The position numbers and the translations under genes were made by a program. A DNA stretch of 64,000 nt from [Bacteroides] pectinophilus (GTDB taxonomy: Bacteria; Bacillota; Clostridia; Lachnospirales; Lachnospiraceae). Shown piece after piece: positions 24,183-34,147 of this stretch. The stretch's first letter is position 1. Every line of letters begins with the position of its first letter. Below the pieces are notes generated by a model. It searched no databases. It worked only from the letters and a program-made list of their open reading frames with translations, and had not been told where the DNA came from. The DNA is taken from contig CP102260.1 of NCBI GenBank assembly GCA_025146925.1, forward strand, positions 325,001-389,000, in the 5' to 3' direction.

Positions 24183-25151
24183 TTAGCTTATTATAAGAAA
24201 ATACGCCACCGCAATCGCAATAACCATCTGGATTATCGAGAATCTGAATACCGTCTGAGCATCAGACCAGCCGAGGTTCTTGCGCACATGGTCATGGAGC
24301 GGCGTGCGGACATTCTTGAGAATCTTAATCTTAAGGAAACGCATGAGTGATACCTTAAGAAGTCCGAGTCCTCCGTCAAGAATCAGTACGATTGCAAGAG
24401 GCAGGAACAGCAGAGGACGCTCAAGCTTAAGAAATGTAAGTGCAATAAATACGCCGATTGCCCTTGAACCGGCATCGCCCATCAGAAGCTTGCTCGGCGA
24501 AGCGTTGAACCACAGGTACGCAAGTATCGCAACTATCATTATAAGAATAGTATCCCTGAAATAAGTGTCGCATACATAGTGGGTAAACAGCACATATGCC
24601 GCGAATAAAGTTATGCATGAAAGCATTCCGCAAAGACCGTCTACACCGTCTGAACAGTTGGTTACATTAATGCTTGCCCATACAAGAATTACAATCAGGA
24701 TTCCGAATACAACCTTAGGGATAGTTACTTCTGCATTCGCAAATGCAATCCATATGCTGTTAGAATTGTAATTAAGATAAGTAACGGCAGCCATTATGGC
24801 AATCGCAAAGTCAATAAGCCCTTTCTTGAGCTCTCCCCATGGCGATGCAGAACTGTCATCGAGGTAGCCGCTTATCATTGCAGCAAGTACGAGAATCAGG
24901 TATATGAGCAGTTCATTATTAAGCGGAATAAAGAGGACACATGACAGTATGAATGTCAGTATAAATATTATTCCGGCTCCACGCGGCTTACCGGCCGACT
25001 TCGCACCATTAACGGCAAACTTACGTCCCTGGTCTCTTGGAAGAGCGTTCTGCCCCCAGTATATACTAAGGCAGGTAATGAAAAATGCAAAAAGTATGCT
25101 TGCAAATGTTACCTCCCGCATATAAGCTGTATCAACTATGTAATAAATCAT
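24183..25151 (-). CDS. mraY: MraY-like phospho-glycosyl transferase
   Basis: 322 residues, about ten membrane helices. MraY motifs: GYLDDSS (Asp-Asp), NCSDGVDGLCG (substrate/metal site), LMGDAGSRAIG, and near the C-terminus PLHDHVRKNLGWSDAQTV, close to the PLHHHFE..GW of MraY with one His replaced by Asp. It transfers a phospho-sugar onto undecaprenyl phosphate at the inner membrane. No murein or dcw genes adjoin, so it may be a second copy used for another polymer. I place the start at 25151, with GGAGCATGAAGTC upstream; the frame runs 51 codons further without support. Confidence 0.82.
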   Translation of the reverse strand: MIYYIVDTAYMREVTFASILFAFFITCLSIYWGQNALPRDQGRKFAVNGAKSAGKPRGAGIIFILTFILSCVLFIPLNNELLIYLILVLAAMISGYLDDSSASPWGELKKGLIDFAIAIMAAVTYLNYNSNSIWIAFANAEVTIPKVVFGILIVILVWASINVTNCSDGVDGLCGMLSCITLFAAYVLFTHYVCDTYFRDTILIMIVAILAYLWFNASPSKLLMGDAGSRAIGVFIALTFLKLERPLLFLPLAIVLILDGGLGLLKVSLMRFLKIKILKNVRTPLHDHVRKNLGWSDAQTVFRFSIIQMVIAIAVAYFLIIS

Positions 25152-25345
25152 GACTTCATGCTCCTTTACATACACATTATATGGTAGGTTTAAAAACCTA
25201 TGATAGTATAACACATTTCTTTTATTAAAAACAGTAAGACGTATGGAAAAAAATAATAATTTATGATATAATTTTAACATGCATAAAAAGGGGAGACAGC
25301 GCATGTATACGCTGTTTTACATTTAAGTTTGGAGAGGTAATCGAT

Positions 25346-27397
25346 ATGGCAGGTAAGACAGGAGCTAAAAGAGGGGGCAAGAGAGGAAAGTCAGGCAATA
25401 AGGCTGTTGCACAGAGTGTTTCACACAAGTCCCGGAATACGCAGCATGCTGAGCCATTCCGCGTAAAAGAACTCAGACCGGATGAAGTTTTTATGACTGA
25501 ACTTGATACATATCTGTTCGGACAGGGAACTCATTATGAGATTTATAATAAGATGGGCGCACATCCTGCGGTTAAGGATGGTGTAAGCGGTGTCAATTTT
25601 GTAGTATGGGCACCGGCAGCCAAGGAGATATATGTTGTAGGAGATTTTAACGGCTGGCATGCATTTGGTTATGATATGAAGCCGGTATCATCAGGCGGAA
25701 TATATGAGCTTTTTATTCCTGAAGCACGTGTAGGGCAGCTTTACAAGTATTTGATTGTTACACAGAAAGGTGATGTGCTCTATAAGGCGGATCCTTATGC
25801 TAACGAGGCTCAGGTAAGACCTGATACGGCATCAAGAATTACAGACCTTAACGGCTTTGAGTGGAGCGACGACAGATGGATAGAGGAGAAGACTGTAGAA
25901 GACCATTACAGGTCTGCCATGTCGATATATGAAGTGCATCTTGGCTCATGGAAGAAAAAGGATGACGGTACTGAGGATGGTTTCTACAATTACAGGGAAG
26001 TTGCTCCCGAACTGGCATCATACGTCAAGGAGATGGGCTATACACATGTAGAACTTATGGGAATTGCTGAATATCCTTTTGATGGTTCATGGGGATATCA
26101 GGTTACGGGATATTATGCACCGACATCAAGATACGGAAGTCCTAAGGACTTTATGTACTTTGTGGATTATCTTCATAACGAAGGAATAGGTGTAATACTT
26201 GACTGGGTACCTGCACATTTCCCTAAGGACGCACACGGACTGGCTAATTTTGACGGAAGCTGCGTATATGAGTATGCAGATCCGCGCAAGGGAGAACATC
26301 CTGACTGGGGTACGAAGGTATTTGATTACGAGAAGAATGAGGTCTGCAACTTCCTTATAGCTAATGCGCTTTTCTGGGTAGACAGATTTCATGTTGACGG
26401 ACTCAGATTTGATGCTGTTGCATCTATGCTTTATCTTGATTATGGACGCACGGAGGGCAACTGGGTTCCTAATAAGTATGGCAAGAACGGTAACCTCGAG
26501 GCAATGTCATTCATTAAGCATTGCAACAGTATATTGCGCAAGAGATTCCCGAGAGCCGTAACGATAGCCGAGGAGTCAACAGCATGGCCGCATATCACAG
26601 GTAATCCCGATGATGGAGAGAGCCTTGGATTTACATATAAGTGGAATATGGGATGGATGCATGATTTCCTTGAATATATGAAGCTTGATCCGTATTTCCG
26701 TAAGTTCAACCACAGTAAGCTTACATTCAGTCTTATGTATGCATACAGTGAGAAGTTCGTGCTTGTTCTTTCTCATGATGAGGTTGTTCATCTTAAGTGT
26801 TCTATGCTTGGCAAGATGCCGGGAGACCTTACAGACAAGTTTGCCAACCTTAAGCTTGCATATGCTTACATGATGGGACATCCGGGCAAGAAGCTTATGT
26901 TCATGGGACAGGATTTTGGACAGTGGAATGAATGGAGCGAGAAGAAAGCGCTTGACTGGTATCTGCTGGGAGAAGGATATCATAAGGATATGCAGCAGTT
27001 TACGAAGAAGTGTCTGCATCTGTATGAGGAGTATCCTGCGATGTATGCAACGGATTACGACGGAGACGGCTTCAGATGGATTAATGCCAACGACAAGGAC
27101 AACAGCACATATTCATTTATGAGATTAAGTCCTGACGGCAGGAAGAATCTTCTGTTTGTGCTCAACTTCACGCCTGTTGCAAGGGATAATTTCAGAGTTG
27201 GAGTTCCTGTATCCTGTAAGTATAAGCTTGTCCTGGGAAGCGACGAGAATAATCAGGCAAAAGAGCTTATTGCACAGGAAGGTGACTGTGACGGATATGA
27301 GAATTCGATTCTTATTGATATGCCACGATACGGAGTTGCTGTATACGAATTCGATGGTGATGTAAGGAATGTTAATGCCACAAAGCTTGGCGGCTGA
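25346..27397 (+). CDS. glgB: 1,4-alpha-glucan (glycogen) branching enzyme
   Basis: 683 residues. A basic Gly/Lys-rich leader (about 1-40) precedes a CBM48 domain (about 75-165, GVNFVVWAPAAKEIYVVGDFNGW) and the GH13 barrel. Catalytic residues: Asp356 in GLRFDAVASM and Glu409 in IAEES, with the transition-state region LSHDEVVH near 475 and GQDFGQWNEW. C-terminal beta domain to the end. It makes alpha-1,6 branches in glycogen. It stands alone without other glg genes in the window. GGAGAGGTAATCGAT precedes the ATG; the next gene follows a terminator. Confidence 0.96.
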   Translation: MAGKTGAKRGGKRGKSGNKAVAQSVSHKSRNTQHAEPFRVKELRPDEVFMTELDTYLFGQGTHYEIYNKMGAHPAVKDGVSGVNFVVWAPAAKEIYVVGDFNGWHAFGYDMKPVSSGGIYELFIPEARVGQLYKYLIVTQKGDVLYKADPYANEAQVRPDTASRITDLNGFEWSDDRWIEEKTVEDHYRSAMSIYEVHLGSWKKKDDGTEDGFYNYREVAPELASYVKEMGYTHVELMGIAEYPFDGSWGYQVTGYYAPTSRYGSPKDFMYFVDYLHNEGIGVILDWVPAHFPKDAHGLANFDGSCVYEYADPRKGEHPDWGTKVFDYEKNEVCNFLIANALFWVDRFHVDGLRFDAVASMLYLDYGRTEGNWVPNKYGKNGNLEAMSFIKHCNSILRKRFPRAVTIAEESTAWPHITGNPDDGESLGFTYKWNMGWMHDFLEYMKLDPYFRKFNHSKLTFSLMYAYSEKFVLVLSHDEVVHLKCSMLGKMPGDLTDKFANLKLAYAYMMGHPGKKLMFMGQDFGQWNEWSEKKALDWYLLGEGYHKDMQQFTKKCLHLYEEYPAMYATDYDGDGFRWINANDKDNSTYSFMRLSPDGRKNLLFVLNFTPVARDNFRVGVPVSCKYKLVLGSDENNQAKELIAQEGDCDGYENSILIDMPRYGVAVYEFDGDVRNVNATKLGG

Positions 27398-27437
27398 TAA
27401 CTGAACATAACAGAATTAATGGAATTAGTATTACCGG

Positions 27438-27492
27438 GCTGTGTGCCGAACACGGAATATCGCATGATTACGTGGCGGCACGCAGCTTTTTT
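27438..27492 (+). terminator. Intrinsic terminator after glgB
   Basis: GCTGTGTGCCG (27438-27448) pairs with GGCACGCAGC (27477-27486, one mismatch), followed by six T residues (27487-27492). The loop is long (about 28 bases). Confidence 0.7.
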
Positions 27493-27501
27493 GTTAAGGG
27501 T

Positions 27502-27528
27502 TAATTTTTGGCGGATAACTGACGAAAT
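27502..27528 (+). promoter_or_regulatory. Weak sigma-28-like promoter before the 1036-residue gene
   Basis: TAAT (27502-27505), 15 bases, GACGAAAT (27521-27528). It matches TAAA-N15-GCCGATAA in three of four and five of eight positions. The clear flagellin promoter at 30692 makes this reading plausible. Confidence 0.35.
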
Positions 27529-27551
27529 ATATAAAATCAGGAGGAAGATTC

Positions 27552-30500
27552 ATGAACATTAATTCAGTTAATTATGTTAACCGGTCCGATAATATGAGGA
27601 CTGCTTCTATTAATATAAAGAGTAATCAGGCAGCCGATACGGCAGATACTGCGAAGGCATTGTTTGCAAATGGTGCAGTGGAAGGAATCGGCAGAACTAC
27701 AAGCACTGACAGTATGGTACAGAGTGCCAGGGCGCTTATGCAGGAGGCGGATGATGTAATAGAACAGCTTAAGCAGAGTGCGTCAGATGCACAGGGGAGT
27801 CTTAAGGCACTTGTCAGGAAGCTTTCGGGAATGGACTGTGTTAAGCTTGATGAGGACGGATACGGACTTAATGATACAGAGCCGGACAAGATAGTTACTG
27901 TGGTAGAGCGCATCAAGATTATGCTTGCAACATATTGTGACAGTTACGAGCCTGCAGGTCAGGACATTGATATGGATGATGTTAAGGCGGTTGTTGGTAA
28001 TACGGCTGCGGCAGGAGCGATTGCGGACAAGTTTTCACAGTATGATGTGCCGCTTACGGACGAGAACCTTGAAGATACTAAGAATGCGATAAATGAATTC
28101 ACGAACACAGGCAGCCTTACTGAGGATGCAAAGTACTATCTCGTTAAGAATGAGATGAATCCGACAATCGATAACATTTACAATGCCGTTAATAAGGCGG
28201 GAAGTTCCGAAGGGGCAGCCGCACAGCTTAAGGATTCAACGTGGCAGCAGTTAGTTCCGCAGGTCGAAGATATTATAATAAGAGCAGGGCTTGATCTTAA
28301 TGAACGCAATATGAGCGTGGCAAAAGGATTCCTTGCCCAGGACATTCCGGTTACAGATGACAATCTTGTATATATGTCGCAGCTTGACGAGCTGGCTTCT
28401 GTGTATGAGGCGCTTGCAGGCGGTGATGAGCAGGAAGCTGCCGATGCGGTTGAAAAGGCGGTTGACGCTATCGCCAGAAGCCTGTCGGAAGGCGGTAAGG
28501 CGTGTGACGCATCAATGGCTGATACGCAGACGGCATGGGAACAGACTGCACAGGCAATGGCTGCCGCACGCAATGCCGATGAGATAGATGTCAGAGAACT
28601 TTTAAGAAGCGGCAATGATTACACACTTGGGAATCTTGCACTTATAATAGAAAAAAGCAGAATTGATAATCAGGATGGCAATACACAGGGGACAGCGGCA
28701 GATTCACAGAATGGTGAGCATGCAGGACAGGGAAGACACAGCGCACAGCAGATTGCACAGTGTATTAATGCCATGAATGCTGATGAGATTAAGGCTTACC
28801 GCCAGCTCGAGGAGGTAAGGATACTTATGACGGCTGATGCAGGACTGTCTCTTGCAAAGCAGGGATTTAACCTTAATACCGCGCCTATTGCAGAACTTGT
28901 CGAAGAGCTTAAGAAAGCAGAGCTTGCGCTTGCGGGCATAGATGATGAGACCGAGGCTTATAATGTATACAGGACATGTGAGGCTGTATATAATGTGGCA
29001 CAGGCTCCGGCAGATACTATTGGCATGGCTGTTGCGGAGCTTGCAGCCTGGGGAGGTTCCGGTGCAGTTATTACACTTGGAGAGCTTGCGCAGCAGGGCT
29101 CATCGGGAAAGGAACGCTACAGGCGGGCAGGACAGACGTATGAGGCTGTAGGTACGCAGATAAGAAGTGATCTTGGAGATTCGCTCAGTAAGGCGGTGGC
29201 TGCAAGCGCAGATGATATGCTTGATAATCTGGGTTATGAACATAGCCGCAATAATCGTGAGGCAGTGAACATACTTGCAGCTAATGGCATGGAGATTACT
29301 GCTGAGAATATTGATAAGGTAAAGGAAGCATCTGAATCAGTTAAGAATCTTGTTAATAATGCCAAGCCTGAAGCTGTCCTTAAGATGATAAGGGACGGAA
29401 TTAACCCTATGGATACTGATATTAATGAACTTTCGCGGTATCTTAACAATATTGTGGGACAGAATGCGGAAGATGAGAAATACAGCACGTTTTTGTATAA
29501 GCTCGACAGAACACATGGTATAACAGAGGAAGAGCGGAGACAGTTCATCGGAATATATAAGATGATGAATATATTTACAAAGGATGCCGGCAAGGCTGCG
29601 GGAGCACTTGTGCAGCAGGGCTCTGATATGACAATGTCTAATCTTATGGCTATGTACAACAGCCGCAGGGCAGCAGGAATCGACAGCACTATTGATGATA
29701 ACTCAGGTTTTGCTGAGATTGAAGGAAATGTCAATTATTACAACACATTGTTTACACAGCATGGATACCGGATTACGCCTGCAACTCTTAAGAGCGTCAA
29801 TGACGAGAAGCCAATCGATTCGAGAATGGTTGAAGAATTTATCGATGCAGTTGATGATAATTATGATGTTAACCGTGAGGCGGAGTATTATCAGGATTAT
29901 CTTAATGCGGCAGCGCAGGCAGCAGAAGCTGATGAGAGTATTATTGCGGAGCTTGGCAGATTTGACATGAACGCTTCGGTTGGAATGATTAATGCAATGC
30001 AGCAGATAATGCAGTACGGCTGGAATTCACCGGCATTGTCAGGAAGCAGCAGGATGAATGGTGAGAAATCCTCAGATGTGTTAAAGGATGCCGGCAGGCT
30101 TCTGGATGCAGCCGGCGATAAGAAGGCAGCAGAGGAGATTATCGACAGAATGCAGGCTGATGCCCGTGAGGCACTTGCAGAAGCTGTTGATAATGTCACG
30201 GAATATCAGGACCTTGAAGATATAAGAATGAGATGCAGACAGATTGGAATAATTGCCGGGATGGCAAGAAAACATGAGTATGTTATTCCATTTGACAATG
30301 ACGGTCAGACAGGTACTATAAGACTTCAGCTTGTTCAGGATGAATCGGATGCAGGAAGAATATCTGTTGAGACAGATACTGCTGCATATGGGCATGTGTC
30401 TGTGCAGGCCAGAATGGGCAAAGACAGTATAAGCATATTTGCAATTACTGATGGAGATGCCAATAAGCTTACGGATGCCATGGAAAGGCTCAAAGACAGC

Positions 30501-30662
30501 TTCAATGGTGATAATTCCGGTGAACACAACATGGGTGTTACATATACCTGTGTAAGTTCAGATACACATGCTGATGTGAAGCTTCCGGTAAGTTCAGACA
30601 ATATACCTACAGAAGAGCTGTACACATTTGCCAAGAAGATAGTAGTGGCTCTTACAGCATAA
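27552..30662 (+). CDS. Large helical repeat protein next to flagellin (DUF6240-like)
   Basis: 1036 residues with no signal peptide or membrane helix. Long stretches repeat a pattern of the form LxxxGxxxTxxNIxxV: for example FLAQDIPVTDDNLVYMSQL, LAANGMEITAENIDKVKEA, LVQQGSDMTMSNLMAMYN and FTQHGYRITPATLKSV. The last 130 residues (GQTGTIRLQLVQDES, then AYGHVSVQARMGKDSISIFA) are beta-rich and resemble the C-terminal part of the hook-length protein FliK. It lies just before flagellin and FliS. I infer a flagellar role, perhaps hook or filament related; the family is known only from similarity to DUF6240-type proteins of Lachnospiraceae. Confidence 0.8.
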   Translation: MNINSVNYVNRSDNMRTASINIKSNQAADTADTAKALFANGAVEGIGRTTSTDSMVQSARALMQEADDVIEQLKQSASDAQGSLKALVRKLSGMDCVKLDEDGYGLNDTEPDKIVTVVERIKIMLATYCDSYEPAGQDIDMDDVKAVVGNTAAAGAIADKFSQYDVPLTDENLEDTKNAINEFTNTGSLTEDAKYYLVKNEMNPTIDNIYNAVNKAGSSEGAAAQLKDSTWQQLVPQVEDIIIRAGLDLNERNMSVAKGFLAQDIPVTDDNLVYMSQLDELASVYEALAGGDEQEAADAVEKAVDAIARSLSEGGKACDASMADTQTAWEQTAQAMAAARNADEIDVRELLRSGNDYTLGNLALIIEKSRIDNQDGNTQGTAADSQNGEHAGQGRHSAQQIAQCINAMNADEIKAYRQLEEVRILMTADAGLSLAKQGFNLNTAPIAELVEELKKAELALAGIDDETEAYNVYRTCEAVYNVAQAPADTIGMAVAELAAWGGSGAVITLGELAQQGSSGKERYRRAGQTYEAVGTQIRSDLGDSLSKAVAASADDMLDNLGYEHSRNNREAVNILAANGMEITAENIDKVKEASESVKNLVNNAKPEAVLKMIRDGINPMDTDINELSRYLNNIVGQNAEDEKYSTFLYKLDRTHGITEEERRQFIGIYKMMNIFTKDAGKAAGALVQQGSDMTMSNLMAMYNSRRAAGIDSTIDDNSGFAEIEGNVNYYNTLFTQHGYRITPATLKSVNDEKPIDSRMVEEFIDAVDDNYDVNREAEYYQDYLNAAAQAAEADESIIAELGRFDMNASVGMINAMQQIMQYGWNSPALSGSSRMNGEKSSDVLKDAGRLLDAAGDKKAAEEIIDRMQADAREALAEAVDNVTEYQDLEDIRMRCRQIGIIAGMARKHEYVIPFDNDGQTGTIRLQLVQDESDAGRISVETDTAAYGHVSVQARMGKDSISIFAITDGDANKLTDAMERLKDSFNGDNSGEHNMGVTYTCVSSDTHADVKLPVSSDNIPTEELYTFAKKIVVALTA

Positions 30663-30691
30663 AAACTATTGATATTGGCTGAGGCAAGGGT

Positions 30692-30718
30692 TAAGCCGCA
30701 CGGCAAATGTGCCGATAT
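30692..30718 (+). promoter_or_regulatory. Sigma-28 (FliA/SigD) promoter of flagellin
   Basis: TAAG (30692-30695), exactly 15 bases, GCCGATAT (30711-30718). This is one base away from consensus in each box (TAAA and GCCGATAA). The flagellin start lies 72 bases further on. Confidence 0.85.
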
Positions 30719-30789
30719 AACAATAAACGCATGGATGCGCGTAATTCCTACATGGATGTCAGGCAGTTATTAATATAAGGAGAACACGC

Positions 30790-32364
30790 ATGAGGATTAA
30801 TACTAATATTTCAGCAGTTGTTACTAATAATCAGTTACAGAAGGCACAGACCAATCTTGAGAGATCTCTTGAAAGACTGTCTTCAGGATATAAGATAAAT
30901 CATGCATCGGATGATGCGGCAGGCATGGCTATTTCACTTAAAATGAAGCTTCAGATCAGAGGCCTTGACCAGTCTGATAATAATGCGGCAGACGGAGTAT
31001 CAGTTCTTCAGACGGCTGAGGGTGCAATAGCGGAGATTCAGTCAATGCTCACAAGAATGAAGGAGCTTTCGGTCCAGGCAGCCAATGATACTAATGCAGA
31101 CGGAGAGCGTGAGGCGATACAGAAGGAGCTTCAGTCTCTTAACAAGGAGATAGACAGAATTGCCAATGATACAGAGTTCAACTCACAGAGCCTTATTAAT
31201 GGCAACCTTGAGCGGAGAGTATATACACGCAACAACGTACATGGTGTGGAGCAGTTTGAGTGTTCATCTAATATTGCGGCAGGTGATTACGGAATAACGG
31301 TAGCTCAGGATGCAAGGCAGGCTGTTGTTAAGTCAGGAGCTGTTACACTTAATGGTAAAGTAACTGCGGCTATGGAAGGAACTGTCAAGATTAATGGATA
31401 TGATATAGATATTAATGAGGGCGATGACATGGATAAGATTATGACTAAGCTCTCAAGTGCAATGGGTCTGCTTGGCGGTAAGGTATTTGCAACAACTGAT
31501 TCTGCATCCGGAGCAGGTGAGGCAGATAATGCGGGATATGTGCCTGTAGTAAGCGGAACAGCGGGTTCTTCGCTTGTAATTATGACTAATGAGTATGGTT
31601 CAGATGTTAAGCTTAATATCACATGTGATAATACACTTCTTGCATCAGCACTCGGCCTTGACGGTGCAGCTGATGATGATGGAATTGTGGCACAGGGTGT
31701 AGATGCCAAGGCTGAATTTACAAAAGATGCCAACGGTAACAGAATAGGATTTGCAGATACTGCAACTATATCTGCCAATGGTAAGATGATTACAGTTAAG
31801 GATGTTGATAATAAGACATTCAAGGTAGATGTTCCGGGTGACATAGCGAAGACTAAGTTCACTGATGTTGACGGAACAGCAGTTGGCGAGGCAGGTGTTG
31901 CGACAGATACTTCTGCACAGGCGGGCGCGTCGACGCCAGCAGATATTGTACAGCAGGTTACTGATTTTGGCGGAATGAAGGTCCATGTAGGCGCTAATGA
32001 AGACCAGTATATTGCAGTAGAGATTGAGCAGATTTCAACATATAAGCTGGGATTAGACCAGATTAATGTTATGTCGCATTATAATGCGGGACGTTCAATA
32101 GATAAGATTGATGAAGCAGTATCTAAGGTTTCATCTATAAGATCAACGCTCGGTTCATATGAGAACAGAATTGAGCACACACAGAACAACATAGATACAT
32201 CTACTGAGAATATGACCGCAGCACTTTCAAGAATGATTGATACAGATATGGCTGAAGAGATGACAGAATATACATCGCAGAATGTTCTTGTACAGGCTGC
32301 AACTTCAATCCTTTCACAGGCTAATGCAAGACCTGAGACAGTATTGCAGCTTCTTCAGAGATAA
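30790..32364 (+). CDS. fliC: Flagellin
   Basis: 524 residues, the filament subunit secreted through the flagellar export apparatus. The conserved N-terminus (MRINTNISAVVTNNQLQKAQ, LERLSSGYKINHASDDAAGMAISLKM) and C-terminus (MIDTDMAEEMTEYTSQNVL, ILSQANARPETVLQLLQR) form the D0/D1 helices. The middle (about 140-425) is the variable surface domain, rich in Ala, Asp and Gly, and longer than in the minimal flagellins of many Clostridia. It has its own sigma-28 promoter and is followed 26 bases later by fliS. AAGGAG precedes the ATG. Confidence 0.97.
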   Translation: MRINTNISAVVTNNQLQKAQTNLERSLERLSSGYKINHASDDAAGMAISLKMKLQIRGLDQSDNNAADGVSVLQTAEGAIAEIQSMLTRMKELSVQAANDTNADGEREAIQKELQSLNKEIDRIANDTEFNSQSLINGNLERRVYTRNNVHGVEQFECSSNIAAGDYGITVAQDARQAVVKSGAVTLNGKVTAAMEGTVKINGYDIDINEGDDMDKIMTKLSSAMGLLGGKVFATTDSASGAGEADNAGYVPVVSGTAGSSLVIMTNEYGSDVKLNITCDNTLLASALGLDGAADDDGIVAQGVDAKAEFTKDANGNRIGFADTATISANGKMITVKDVDNKTFKVDVPGDIAKTKFTDVDGTAVGEAGVATDTSAQAGASTPADIVQQVTDFGGMKVHVGANEDQYIAVEIEQISTYKLGLDQINVMSHYNAGRSIDKIDEAVSKVSSIRSTLGSYENRIEHTQNNIDTSTENMTAALSRMIDTDMAEEMTEYTSQNVLVQAATSILSQANARPETVLQLLQR

Positions 32365-32390
32365 TTATTGGTTAATTGGTGGTGACACGT

Positions 32391-32873
32391 ATGAAAGAGG
32401 AAGATATAAGCGCATTTTCTTACAGAATATCACAGGCAACAGGTACAGAACTTGTAGTGATTCTGTATGAGATGGCGCAGCAGTACATTGATGACGCACA
32501 GGATATGTATTCACAGGGCAGCTGTGAAGAGTTCAGAAGATATGTTAAGCTTGCAAAGAGAGTTACGGATGAACTTAAGGTGTCGCTTGAGATGAAGTAT
32601 CCTATATCAGCCCAGCTCTTTAACATATATTCATATGCGTCATCGACACTTCAGACGGCAATGAACAGATATGACAATGCCAATCTTGATGTGGTTAAGA
32701 GGATTTATGGCCGCCTTGCACAGGCATTCTCAGACATTGCAGATCAGGATAAGGGCGGACCGCTTATGGAGAATACACAGAAAGTGTATGCGGGTCTTAC
32801 ATACTCTAATGGTAAGCTTAATGAGATTGCATATGATGTGTCAGGCGCACAGAGCCGTGGATTCACAGTCTGA
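32391..32873 (+). CDS. fliS: Flagellin chaperone FliS
   Basis: 160 residues, all-helical. The N-terminal YRISQATGTELVVILYEMA and the central helix bundle match FliS, which binds the flagellin C-terminus in the cytosol and prevents early polymerization. The tail after 125 (NTQKVYAGLTYSNGKLNEIA) is longer than in enteric FliS. The start is the ATG at 32391, since GGTGGTGA lies just before it; the frame begins 5 codons earlier with GTG. Position directly after flagellin supports the call. Confidence 0.85.
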   Translation: MKEEDISAFSYRISQATGTELVVILYEMAQQYIDDAQDMYSQGSCEEFRRYVKLAKRVTDELKVSLEMKYPISAQLFNIYSYASSTLQTAMNRYDNANLDVVKRIYGRLAQAFSDIADQDKGGPLMENTQKVYAGLTYSNGKLNEIAYDVSGAQSRGFTV

Positions 32874-32940
32874 TTCCCGGTATCAAAGCCGGGAGAATTT
32901 TGACCCTGGTATCATAGTATTTAATAATTACAGATTACAG

Positions 32941-32978
32941 ATATAAAACAGCCGGTTTGGATTAATCCGAACCGGCTG
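32941..32978 (-). terminator. Terminator at convergent end of fliS and SGNH gene
   Basis: CAGCCGGTT (32949-32957) pairs with AACCGGCTG (32970-32978), and the centre GGATTAATCC is itself palindromic, giving a 30-base near-perfect dyad. On the minus strand it is followed by TTTTAT (32943-32948), so it mainly serves the minus-strand gene that ends at 33001. Confidence 0.7.
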
Positions 32979-33000
32979 CTGTGTTATTGAGATATTGTAA

Positions 33001-34089
33001 CTATTCTCTTGCCTTTTTATGTCTGTTGCGATATGAGTTCTTATATAATTCATCAAATGAATCATAGAGGTATTTGCCTGTATCAAGCTCTCCATCCTTA
33101 CGGTCATTAAGAAATGTTCCGAGTACGGCTGAATACTTCTCGGCAAGTTCTCCACCCATATGTCCTTCCATATCTCCGTAATCAACATCATCTCTTGGCA
33201 GTATGTTCATGCTGAGACGGTTGAAGTTGTAGTATGGTACATCGTGCTTTGCAAAGAATTCAGAAAATGTCTTGTCAACCTTGCTGAGACCGAGCTTGCG
33301 GACAGCTGTAGGAGTAACAGGTGAGGTTATGCAGATTAATTCAATAGCATTATTCTTACAGTAGTTGGCAATCTGAAGAAAATAATTGACAACCCAGCCT
33401 TCAAGCTCACCATTCTCACGTCCGTACCAGAGTTTAATATAATCAAAGCCACCCGGCTCCAGTCCGCTCGTTTTTCTGTAAAAAAAGCCTTTGCCTACAT
33501 ATGGACCATCAGCATCCTTTACAAGAGCACCATTAATTGAATAATTGCGGTAATCATCTGTGAGCTTAAGTGATACATTCTGGGCAATTGCAGTTCTTGA
33601 GATATCATAGCTCAATCTGTCCGTGAATGTATTACGGAAATCAAGAGTATTCATATTATCAATCAAATACTCATACTTGGTCTTGGACAGCCAGCTCATC
33701 TTGTTAAATATAAATGAAGATGAAAATTCATCCTCAATCTGTACAGAATACCAGTACTGATAGTCAACATCGAGTATTACTGTCTTAATATCATTGGTAC
33801 GGCAGCTCTCCTTAAGAACATAGTAGGAATCTTTGATTGTCTCTCCCGGAATTGCAACATTAAGGGTATTGGTACCCAGCTTTTCATCAATCTTGGCAGG
33901 GTCAATCGCACTTCGTGCATGAGAAGCTCCAAGGATTATACAATCGTAATTCTCGGCAGGAGAATTAAGCTCATGAAGAATGTAGCGTATATATCCCGAC
34001 GGTGCAAACAGAAAGTTACACAGAGCTATACAACCGGCCAACACACATAAAAAAGCCATGCATCTGATGTATGGCGCTAATTTTTTCAT
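33001..34089 (-). CDS. Membrane-anchored SGNH-like protein, function unknown
   Basis: 362 residues. One N-terminal hydrophobic helix (about 10-30) anchors an outer domain. CIILGASHARSAIDPAKI near 50-68 has the GxS-H motif of the first SGNH block as in DltD- and AlgJ-like proteins; VAIPGETIKDSYYVLKE and VILDVDYQYWY follow as in that group. The last block (usually DxxH) may be DDVDYGDMEGHMGGE near 308-322. Such proteins often help O-acylate cell-wall polymers, but no acyltransferase gene adjoins. Ends in a terminator at 32949. Confidence 0.7.
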   Translation of the reverse strand: MKKLAPYIRCMAFLCVLAGCIALCNFLFAPSGYIRYILHELNSPAENYDCIILGASHARSAIDPAKIDEKLGTNTLNVAIPGETIKDSYYVLKESCRTNDIKTVILDVDYQYWYSVQIEDEFSSSFIFNKMSWLSKTKYEYLIDNMNTLDFRNTFTDRLSYDISRTAIAQNVSLKLTDDYRNYSINGALVKDADGPYVGKGFFYRKTSGLEPGGFDYIKLWYGRENGELEGWVVNYFLQIANYCKNNAIELICITSPVTPTAVRKLGLSKVDKTFSEFFAKHDVPYYNFNRLSMNILPRDDVDYGDMEGHMGGELAEKYSAVLGTFLNDRKDGELDTGKYLYDSFDELYKNSYRNRHKKARE

Positions 34090-34147
34090 AGAGTTTCCTC
34101 ATTTCTATTGGTCATAAATATAAGATTATAGTTAATGAATATATTTG

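Noticed and set aside
28178-28615. Antisense frame within the 1036-residue gene
   Set aside because: Shadow of the coding strand with Ser/Ala-rich low-complexity product.
31305-31862. Long antisense frame within flagellin
   Set aside because: Mirror of a strongly coding sequence, no ribosome site and biased composition.
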